From Lytechinus variegatus (Eukaryota; Echinodermata; Echinoidea; Temnopleuroida; Toxopneustidae), in NCBI RefSeq assembly GCF_018143015.1, contig NC_054746.1, forward strand, positions 39,186,687-39,250,686: 64,000 nt of DNA, read 5' to 3'. Shown piece by piece: positions 10,185 to 22,100 of this stretch. A model generated the notes under the pieces. The model worked only from the letters and a program-made list of their open reading frames with translations, ran no database searches and was not told the DNA's origin. The position numbers and the translations under genes were made by a program. Numbering within the stretch: the stretch's first letter is position 1; every line of letters starts with the position of its first letter.

Positions 10185-13100
10185 TTGTTGGATGAATTTG
10201 AAAGCAACTTCCTTCTCATCAAGAAGCTCTTTGGCAGTCAGGTCCATCTTCTCTCGAGCAAAGTCAGAGATGCTAAGACCCTGGACAACAGTCCACCTTC
10301 CATCTTTACCAATGTCCACTGGCATACTGTACATGAGGCCCTGTGGAATGCCGTACTGATTATTATCACTGTATACTCCCATGGATACCCAAGAACCCTG
10401 CAAGAAGAAAGAAAATGAGCTCAAAATATTAGCAGTCTAAAGAGATCATGTTCTGAAATAATCCGGGCATGGTGATTTTGCCTGTGGAGCAAACAAGATC
10501 ACTCTCTACAACCCTCAAAACTTTATTTACAGGAGCAACCATTTTCTCTAGAGCCACCTGAAAAATATAAGACACACAAAAAATATCACAATGAAATGAT
10601 CAAACTTAGGCCTAACAAAGATTAACAAGTGGAATGCCTCTGGCCGTCTCACCTGCATCACGCGGTTCAATATAGCAGCAGTGCTGACTTTGAATACTAC
10701 TCTAACTCGCACAAGATGTTCAGTGATACATGGTTACTCTTATGTCCACTTTTTATGAACTAGACCAATAAACTTACAGAGATATGATGGTTATTCAACA
10801 AAAAACCCCAACATGGCCAAAGTTCATTGACCTTACATGACCTTTGACCTTGATCATGTGACCTGAAACTCGAACAGGATGTTCAGTGATACTTGATTAC
10901 TCTTATGTACAAGTTTCATGAATCAGATCCATAAACTTTCAAAGTTATGATGGTAATTCAACAGATACACCCAATTCGGCCAAAGTTCATTGACCTTTGA
11001 CCTTGGTCATGTGACCTGAAACACGCACAGGATGTTCAGTGATACTTGATTACTCTAATGTCCAAGTTTAATGAACTAGACCAATAAACTTTCAAAGTTA
11101 TGATGGTAATTCAACAAATACCCCGATTCGGCCAAAGTTCATTGACCCTAAATGACCTTTGACCTTAATCATGAGACCTGAAACTTGCACAAAATTTCAT
11201 GAATCAGATCCATAAACTTTCAAAGTTATGATGGGAATTCAACAGATATCCCCAATTCGGCCAAAGTTCATTGACCCTAAATGACCTTTGACCTTGGTCA
11301 TGTGACGTGAAACTCATGCAGGATGTTCAGTGATACTTGATTAACCTTATGTCCAAGTTTCATGAACTAGGTCCATATATTTTCTAAGTTATGATGACAT
11401 TTCAAAAACTTAACCTCAGGTTAAGATTTCGATGTTGATTCCTCCAACATGGTCTAAGTTCATTGACCCTAAATGACCTTTGACCTTGGTCATGTGACAT
11501 GAAACTCTAATAGGATGTTCAGTAATACTTGATTAACCTTATGGCCAAGTTTTATTAACTAGGTCCATATACTTTGTAAGTTATGACGTCATTTCAAAAA
11601 CTTAACCTCAGGTTAAGATTTGATGTTGACGCCGCCGCCGCCGTCGCAAAAGCGGCGCCTATAGTCTCACTTTGCTTCGCAGGTGAGACAAAAACCATGA
11701 TCACTCTACTGGGCGACATTTTGCTTGTGCACCTCTCAAGACCAAACTTTGACAACCAGGTACACAGTTGCAAAATAATGCAACATAAGTGCAGCAGCAT
11801 ATCAGCCTGAAAATTTCTCCAAAATATGATTTTGTGTACAAAGTCAAAGAAACTTGAGTTTTCATATTCATTAACCCTAAATAGACTGGGCTATTTCGAC
11901 GCCTAAATAGAGTGGGGGGGGCTGATTCAGCCCCCCTTATGATCTCGGCCGTTGATCGCGCGATCGCGACGAAAATTGGCACACGCGTTACCCATGGCAT
12001 TATCTACAAAACTATAACATCAAATTTGGCAAAAAATCTCATGTCTCATTAATTATGTTAATTTATGCGTAAAATCATAAGTTTGCTTTAATTAATAAAA
12101 TGCCCCTGAAATGCTAATTTTTGTTTCACATACTCTAGATAGGCATTTGATCAAATTGGTTTAAAAAAATTTCAAAATCAAATTTATTTTCTTATGTATT
12201 CTATTGTTTTCTAAATTTCTTATGTATTTCTTTGTTTTTCGACTTGTTTTTTATTGTTTTTTCAATGGAAATTGTCGGGGACTTTATTTTGACCATTAAC
12301 AAGATAAAATTAATTGATTTTAAGCAGTAAAAAGAAAAATAATGAAACATTTATGAATTTTGGCTAAGAACACTATTTGCATTGGATTTGTACACAAATT
12401 CACATTTTTTGAGTAATTTTGGGTCTGCATGCACTTACGAAATGTTGCGTAATTTTGTAACCGCGTACCCGGGGGTCACAATTTTGGTCTCAAAAGTTGT
12501 GCGAGACTTGAAAGTAAAAAGTCAGCGAGCGACGCGGTCAAAAAAATTCGCGGAGCGGATTTATCGCGAAAAATGTTGAGGGGGGGGCTGAATCAGCCCC
12601 CCCCAGTCTTTTTAGGGTTAAGACATGATTATTTTTACATTTATCAGCTGAAATGGATTTTAATATGATTATGCTTCAAAAAGTCATTGCAATAAATTTA
12701 GTGGGAAAAAAAATCAAAAGGTTGACAAGAGTTTTGTTAAGGCGAGCGATAATACGCCCGCCCATAACGCAGAAAATGGAGTCATTGGTCAAGCATGTAA
12801 AGCACGTTTGACTTTCCGACCTCAAAATCAATAGAATTCCTAGGATCTATGATAGTATCATACACACCAAATCTTATGAGCCTAGGTTAGGTTCATCTAA
12901 AGTTATCACGTTAATGAGGACTTCAGAAGGGTAAGATGAAAACATGTCAGTTTGACCTTGACCTTTTGACCTCAAAATCAATAGGTTTCCTGAGATCCAT
13001 GCTACTGCTAGTATCATACACACCAAATTATATGAGCCTAGGTTAAGTCAAACTGAAGTTATCGCATTTACAAGGAAAAGTTAGCGGACAGGTGGACGGA

Positions 13101-16100
13101 CACCGAGCATGCTACTGTAATACGTCGTGTATAAAAAACAAAGAAATACACCCTAAAACAATAATGTGAATAAGAAATTGACTTTCAACCCAGATATTTT
13201 TTCTTCTTCTTCATTTGTAAGGAACAGTATAAAAAATGTTTACATGAAAAATTAGCATTCTGAGAGCATTTTGCATCAAATCAGAGCATAGGTATGAATT
13301 ATGAAATTATGTGGTTTTAGCATAACTATGCTTCAAAACCTTTCTGCAATAAAATTTGAAAGAAAAAAACAAGAAAAACAAAAAGTTGAAAAACAAAAAA
13401 TACATCCCAGAATAATAAAACAAGTAAAAAGTTGACTTTCAAATTGACTTTTCATCTGTTAGGAATGGTATAAAGAATATTCACACCTAAAATTAGCACT
13501 CTAGGAGCCCTTCTTAGCAAATCAGGGCTCCGTGTCACACAAAGATTAGCGATCAATCGCTAAATTAACTGACCAATCAAGATCAACGTTACACGCGCAT
13601 TTGTCGCAAAATACTGACTAGGAACCAACCAGAAGTGTTCTTTCATATTTGCTATTCATCGCAAACCTTTGTGTTACGGAGCCCTGATTATACTATAGGT
13701 ATACTTTGTGCATAAATACATCCCACACTTTATCATGCAAATTTTGCGGCGACCAGCAGCCAAGATCTCAAAGGGGGTTGATTCAAGTCACCCCCCCCCC
13801 TCATCCAGCTAACACCCAAAAAAGCCTGGCCTAGTAAGGGTTAATTTATTAACATGAAATGAAGAAATGATCATTTTATGGTAAGTAATAAGATACAAAG
13901 ACTAATAATTTACCTCGGAAGTGCCAAAATGCCAGTCCTTCAAGTGATCACAGATAGCCTTGGCAGCTGACATAGCACTGGATAGCTTCCTTGCCTTGAT
14001 AATGCTAGCTCCACGGACTTGAACAGTCTACAAAACATGTTAAAAATAGCGGTAAGTATAATCGCTTAATACACATTCAATTATGTTGCACAAACATTCA
14101 AGAAACCATAATTGCAAATCTTGACCTTCCACCTATAAACGGCTATCCCCATTTTAACATCATCCCTCGCTAATTTTTCTGAAAAACTATTCTGGAAGAC
14201 CTTTAAAGGTTGGGGAAATATGTTACAACAAAAGAAATTAACTTAACATTTGAACACCTATAGTTGTATTCAAATTGGCATAATTTATTAATCATGCAAA
14301 AAAAGAATAATAAAAGAAAAAGGATAATTAACTACACAGCAATCAACCAAATTTATTTTTCATTCATGTTTTTAAATTTTATTTTGTAGACCAAATCTTG
14401 GGCTGAAATTTGAAAAATTCAATAATTAGCAATATCAACCAATTGCTTGGTAGAATATAAACATTTCAAATCATTTTGAGATAGTTATTATCCACATTGC
14501 AATTGTGTGCACAGGGGCCCGTTGCAGAAAGAATTGCAATCAAACGCAACTCTAAAAATCATGCGCAACTTGATTTTCAACCAATCAACAGCGCGCATTT
14601 GGGACTTGCGATTGATTTTTTGACTTGCGTTTAAACACAACTCTTTCTGCAACTGACTGCACAGATCTAATATGAGCAAAAAGTCAAAATAAGACTACCT
14701 TGATGAATTCTCCATTGAGCCAATCATCATCCTTGACAGCTTCAGGAGCTTTCAGCTGCTGGCCATCAATGTCTACAACAGCATGAGCAGCATCAGGGAA
14801 TTGAGTACTGGAGTGGTTACCCCAGATGGTAACTTTCTTAACAGCATTGCAAGCAACACTCAAACGATTGGCAATCTGAGAATATGTACAAATCATTCAT
14901 GAAAAGAAAAGTGAACCAGTATGAGGATCATCTTATTGCATCTATAAAGGGCTATGGAACAGAGAAAGACGACACTTGTACATTGCATGTCATGTGTACT
15001 TCAGCAGGTGGAACTGAAATTCTTGTATTGGTTTAAGATTATTTATGTCAAACATAATGGGCTTTCATTTGGGCAATATTGGTACAGAAATTACTTACTC
15101 AAAGAAATAGATATTAAATACTTGTACATGAGATTGGTTCATATTAACTCACCTGAGCCTGGGCCCTGTTTTGATCCAGTCTTGTCATACAAGAAAAATT
15201 TTCTTGAGGTATAGAAGGAGCACATTTCATGCAGACCAAACAATTGGTGTTTGCTGGGTTTCCAACAACCAGTACCTAAAGAGTGTCAAAAAGAATTTCA
15301 TATTTGGTAAATAAAAAAAAGAATCATATGGTATTGCTGAACAATTTGAATGAAAAATAATGAATGTACATGATGCATAAAGCGTAACTGCAACCTTTAA
15401 TACATATATTCCCTTTTTATGACTTATGAATGAAAATATATTGTCATCAGTGTTGTTTATTGATACTACAACCACTATGGGATCATTCCACAGCTTGAAA
15501 CCACCAGGATTTCACCCGAATCCCCAATCAGATAATGTGGTGGAATCTATTTGAGTAATCCTAATGAGATTCAGCATGTCATCTTAAAGCCTTCTAAAAT
15601 AAATGGAAAAAATATTTTTTACCTTGACTGTTTTCTTAGCAAACTGATCGATAGCTTTTCCCTGGGATTCAAATATCTTGACATTGGCCTTGAGAAGATC
15701 AGATCGTTCCATACCCTCCCTACGGGGCATGGCTCCCACGAGGACAGCATAATCAACATCAGTAAATGCCTCCTTCACATCACAAGTTTCAGTAATCTCT
15801 ATTTAGGAAAATCACAAAAATGCATTCAAAACCACATGTACATATATGAGTGGCAGAGGGGCAAAGCCAAAAAAAGGGCAGATAGCTCTGGGGAACCTTG
15901 ATTTACGCTACGCCTACCATTATTCTCTTCATTCATTTTTTTTTAAACAACATATGTTGCCAAAGCTGCTGTATGATTTGTATATATAATTTCTCACATT
16001 TGTATAATTTGTCTCATACATGTACTGTATCTAAGCAATAGCTTTGATCCAGCCAAGCTATGTCTGCTTGTCATTGTTCAAAATTTAATTAGTGGTGTCA

Positions 16101-19100
16101 AAATTATGTTTATCTGACGGTCAATCCGATCAGGGGTCGCCCTAGCCACTACCCATCTCTGTGGTCTAGTGGTTAAGGCACCAGCGTTCAAAGCTGGGGG
16201 CCTGGGTTCGATTCCCGGCAGAAGTTTTTTTTTTACCATCACCAATTATTCCAAAGGGCAGATAGCTCTGGGGAACCTTAATATAAGATATGCCTCCCAC
16301 TGTTCTCTTCTTTCACTAAATATATACATGTATACATGCCAATTAAGGTACATTAATACCCAATCTTTTTAATTCTTGAAAAGCATTCAAACAAACAAGA
16401 GTGTGTTAAATCGAAATCAGTTTCCTATATTTCATATTGTCAATGGCTCACATATTCATAAAGTAAAGTAAGACATACAATTTTTTCCCCCTGTAAAAAC
16501 GACAAAAGTTGGAGGTGCACTTTCAAATCAGAAACAAGTTTGGCCAGAGCAGACAATTTAAAAGCACAAGGGATACTCACACTCTTAAAAAGGTAGGCCA
16601 AAAAAGGCCCAATTTTTAACCATCACTGGGCAACATACTGACGGTGACCACACAACAATCTGTCCAAATTGGGTAATAAAAACTAATAATTGGGTAATAA
16701 ATTTGCTTAATAATTGCCCAGAATATTTTTTTTACCAACATACATTGCCCAACACAGCAGAACATTTTAAGTGTGCACAATTCACAAGAGGATGGTGGGT
16801 CATCACTTTCATTATACTAGGTCACAACAGCATTTCACCAATAGGATCCCAGTGCAGCGATAAAATATGAAATCAACTGATTTAGAATTCTTATTTTAAC
16901 GTTTAACGGACATTCATATGACTGTTGACAAAAAAAGGTTTACAAATTTACAACCATTTGGAAAAGGGACAATTGTACCTTGAAATTGACTAGGCATGAG
17001 TCACAACATTTAACCAATATTTAAACGACCACTAACACAAAGAACATTTACAAATTTTGGTAAACATTTAAACTGTTAGGGAAGTGACCCCAAAAACCTT
17101 AAAACTGACCAAATGTTCCTTTAATTCTTATCATACTGGTTTAAAATGGATTCAAAATGTATATATCATGAATAAATAATTCTAATTTGAATGGAAAATG
17201 AAGTGAAACCATGTTATATTTCCATAAAAAAGACAGAGGATTTTCATTTACAAGTCTAGATATAACAGCTACAATACACAAACTTGAGCATTTGGGACAG
17301 TTACATGGGTAAAATCGATCACTTCCAAGGGCCACTGCACTTTTCTTCCAATATATGCAATGATAAAACTCACTCTGGACAAGAGGTAGAGAACAATCTT
17401 GGAGTTCCATGACGACCCCACCTAAAACTGTCATCATTTGTGGGATATCCAACAGGACAAGTTCCAAAGTCTGTCAACAAAAATACAAACACATTCAGAA
17501 AGTGTACATGTAAATCATATTTCTTTCACATCCCCCTCCCTTTCTCTCCCACTATTTCAATATGTAAGCATACATATAGGGGTAAATAAGGGCCCGAGTT
17601 AGTTGTTTTTAGCTCACTCAAGTTTACCAGCGTCTATGAGATTGCTGTTTGTGTGGTATTTGAAACAGTTCATTATCTTGAGCATAGACAATATCTCATA
17701 GCACAATGCACATGGCCAGAAGGGGCACAAACTTAGCAGCACCTCAAAATAAAAATGTGTATTATGTCTTTTCTTTGTTTACTTTTGTAAGGCATTATGG
17801 TACATGCCAATACTGTACATAGCAAAATCCACCACTTTCCCTCCTTTTTTTTTATACTGGAGGCCTTTGAACTTTACATGCCTGATGGGGCAAATGAGCC
17901 CCCCCCCCCCCCCCGATTAAAACATATTTAGCACTGTATGGTTACGTCTCTTAAACCAGTAAAATGTAAGTGTAGACATCTCCACAACTGCTTAGTGTTT
18001 ACACTAAAAGTGTCCATATTTCATAGCATTGATTAATAAATCTTTAAATGAGGGCCATGGGGGAAATAATTAAATATCAATCTTGTGATTGTCACAAGTA
18101 AATGTTTTGCTATGTACTGTGGCTAGCTCTACCATATGACACCGAGGCCCGTATTCTGAAGTCGGGTTTAACTTACATGTAGTTTAGGTTTAAAGTTGTG
18201 GTCTAAGTATAGGCAGCCAATTGTTACATAAATCACTAAAGGTAGAGATCTGATATTTCAGCTCATTTGGCTTTCAAATCATTCATAATTGTGTAGGAAG
18301 TATTTAAATAAATGATTATCTTCACCATCGATGAATCAGAAAAGAGCACAGCAAAAATATGAAAAATACAACTTAATAAAAACTTTGACACTTTTGGCTT
18401 CCCATAATTTTAACACAAAATTAGACCATGGTCTAAGTTAAACCTGACTTCAGAATACGGGCCTGAGAGTCTGGTCTTCACTTTAATTTAGGCATGGCTT
18501 TGGTTGTCTAATTTGAATGTGTGCTTGCAGAATATACAGTTGAGTTTACACATAACCATGGAATTCAGTGAAATTTGTTCGCTTGCCAAACATCATAAAA
18601 TATCTTCAGAAATATACATACTACCATGACAAATTTGTTATCAAATGAAAGAGCACATTAAGCTCTTTCACATGACTGGGATGCTGTTGGGATTAAAGTT
18701 TATTTCAGGTGGAATTTTCTTTGAAGAAAAAACATATATTTGTGCCAAATGTATTCTATTTGTTTGTTATTATATTTCCAAACATCGTTTCATAGAAATA
18801 TATAAATGCCAAATCTATGATCTACATTTTCTATCATGATATGTCACTACTGAACAAAAAAGTTTAATCTGCAATGTTTGTAGTGAGAAGCAACTTGCAC
18901 AAATATGAAATGTTTTTATTTTCAATTTGTCTAAAAAATGTAGATTTTGGGGGAAAAAATGACACCTAAATATTTTTCAGATCCTGATGACAAAGCATTG
19001 TGATGACGGGCATGACATACTCATAATTTGTTTGATATCAAATTATTCATGATAGCACAAAGATACAGTATATTTTATGATGTTTGGCAATTGTCACCTT

Positions 19101-22100
19101 TTCTTTGAATTTCCTGGGTGTATGTGAACTTCTCGCCTCAACTGTATATAGTTTGACCTTGGGCTTAAGTCTTCTACAAAGAATAAAATTTGAGCTGTGA
19201 TGGCAAAGAAACCATGGATTTTCAAGGGGAAGGGGCTCATGGGATTGCCCTTGATAAGCTCCATATATAAATTCATATACCATTTCTTGGGTTGTTGATT
19301 TTTGTAGATTTTATATTGCTGATTCTCCTTTTCATGTGATTTTCTCATATTTTAAAAAATTCTGTTTGAATATCATGCAATTGTTGAACTGGAATCTATA
19401 AACTAAAATTAAAAGACAACATCACACACAATAATGACAATATTGAGCTAATTATGGGTGGTAGATTTTGAATCTCCAATGCTTAAATCCACTGCCACTG
19501 GGGTTCAATACAACATACTAAGTAACTATAACATTTTATGTTGAATTGATTTATTTTTAACTGCTGAAAGGAAATTTACCTGCTCTGGTCCAAAGACATC
19601 TCCCTTGCCAATGGAATAGAGAAGGGAATATGCAATCTGTCCAGCAGCACCGGTTACAAGCACACGAAGTGGAGCAGCCTGCAACACAAAAGCAAACAAA
19701 CTGTCAATAATTTGTATGCCTTACCTATGGCTACATGTACTCGCATTCTAAAAATTAGAAATCAGCAAATGAATGGAAAGACAAGACTATGTACCGTAAG
19801 ACGTAAGTAATGTAACATGACATAAGGTATAAACTGTGTATAGTTCTAATAACTGTTTAATTCTCAATTCCATAATTGACAATAGGAAATCATTTCAAAA
19901 CTTAAATTCATATTGCCTAAAAACATACTGTAGGTATTACTTACTTTGTATTATAGCCTAATCTTGCCTCACCTAACATACTGCAACTCAGTTTCGGGTC
20001 ATACTTTGAAATGTCATCTTTGTAAATTATTGTAAATTATTGATAAATCTACTCCAGAAAAAATCAACTTATTTCATCATCTCCATCTAACTGTCCAAGT
20101 TTGCCATTGTTAAAGAAAATAAATATTTTACCTTTGTATGATCTCATTTCTATGGATTCCCTTATTTTCATGTATAAAATACAAATCTGGAATTTTGCCA
20201 AAGATATTTGAAAATATGTTTAGATCTACTCTTAACTACAGTATATGCAAGGCTAGACATTAGCGGTGGCCCGGGGCCACCAAAACATCATCTTGGGCAA
20301 CCATTATTTAAAAAATGTTAAGTTTTGGTGGCCCGAATCGGGCAACCAATAATTTTCAAAGTAGCGCAATTTTCTCCCGACTTTGCATGCATTTATCAAC
20401 TTTCTACAGTTCAAATTGCAAGAAAATTTGTCATGCGCCTTTTTTGTTAATCTACACACAAATACACACACACAAAGATTGCATAGTCATGACAGTATGT
20501 AGGCCTACAGCTAGCATACAGTAACTATTGTACAGCCGGCTATGCCGGCTGTCTGGGTGAGCTTTGCATGCATGAAACCACTGCACCTAGCCGTGCGCTT
20601 GCAGTCTATTCAGACTCGGGGAGCTGCGATACGAAATGTTACTGCTAAGAAATCTTCCCCAGAACTTTGAAAATCTATGTCAAAGTCACATTTTACACCA
20701 ATGAAATGCCCTTCTACAGTCCATATAACTGAAACCTGATTATTTGCAAGCATTAAAAGGAGGAATTATGACCTCTCTTTTGACTCAAAAAGACAGATTT
20801 CCAAATGCATTAATACACATAAAACACATAGGTGAGTACATCACAGTCCCACATGTGCATTTGTATGTATGTTGATATTTGGTTTATTTCGACGCTGTGT
20901 CTCTTCTAGCCAAAAAATGAATAAAAAGCTTCTTTCTTTCTTGTTTATAAATGACTTCTTAAACCACTCTAAAGGAAGTAAATACTTTGGGAAGGCATTT
21001 CATTGATATGAAATGTGAATTTTTTCCATCATTTTGTCAAATATAAGGAAGGAATTTTCTCACTGTTTTTTCCAGATAACTTATGCCATTTTCTTATTTT
21101 TTCTTTCATTTTTTACAGTGATTAAACCATTTATACCCCTTCCCATTGAATATGCCTGATTAAAGAACATGTTTCTTCTGAATAATAATTTTCCCCATTT
21201 TTTTATAATTTTGTCTTAATTTTTCTTACATTTTCTTTGGTTTTTTTCTCAATTTTTTTCCCTCTGTTGGTTCTTTCTTCATTTTAACATACAAGATGTA
21301 TAAAGAATAGTGGTACGTGCTAGTGACTGCATAATATTTTAGTTTGTTTTAGGCCCTATTCATTTTTAATTAATGTTTTTCTTTATATTTTTCGGGCCAC
21401 CACCAAAAAAAGTTAATGTGGAGCCTTGGTATATGAATATAACACTCGTAAATATTTTTTTTCTCTTAATCCTCATAAGAGGGACTTTATTTGTTGATAC
21501 GATATTAACAATCATTTATACAAAAGTCACAAATAAAAATATAGATAAAATAACGAAACAGGAACTAAAGGATCGAAAGAACCTTTGAGACCTGTTTTAA
21601 ATCAAGTCTCTTCTAATTACATTTTCTTCTTAAATAAATTAGAATATCTACCTTTAGATCTTTCATACACGTATGTAAAATAAAAAGCAAGAGTCATATG
21701 CTTGTCATTTCCAAAACATTTTCTGATAAACATGTCATTCCTATAGATTAAAATTGTGAAAAATTTAATATAAGAATACCAACATTCATTTCTGTTTTTT
21801 CTATTTCATGACCTATCAGGATAATTTTTTTCGTTCAGAACAATCTTTACATTGAACAAAACATCTATTAATTCAGTAACAATTTTCCAATATACTGTGA
21901 CCACTTGACAGGTAAAAAGAATAAGAATACTGGTTTCTGTAACTTTACAAATATTACATAAAATATCATTTTTAATTTTCCATTTGCAAAGACTGTCTTT
22001 ACTTGGTAGTATTCTAAAAATTAATTTAAAATTAAATTGTTTAATCCTGTTGTCGTTTATAAAATCAAGTTTAAACTTTAATAGATTCAAGAAGCAAGCT

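Larger units (their letters stand above)
11710..13840. mobile_element. outer TTAA-type (piggyBac-like) MITE, interrupted by several insertions
   Basis: The right terminus CCCTTACTAGGCCAGG (reverse complement, ending at 13840) abuts TTAA (13841-13844). The body matches the intact copy at 61646-62279 in order: 'gacatttt', 'ggtacacagttg', 'gattttgtgtacaaagtcaa', 'atgattatttt', 'aaagaaa.aca', 'agcattct.agagc', 'gatctcaaagggggttgatt'. The left end was probably lost or abuts the element ending at 11694. It is broken by an inverted family member (11875-12617), a second tandem element (12735-13130) and a hAT-like MITE (13523-13686). No coding. Confidence 0.75.

Noticed and set aside
10800-11570. Regular repeats considered as a CRISPR-like array
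   Set aside because: Units of 130-195 bases with diverged repeats in a eukaryotic intron; no CRISPR geometry.
15551-15901. Plus-strand 116-codon frame
   Set aside because: Antisense shadow of MDH1 exon 4.
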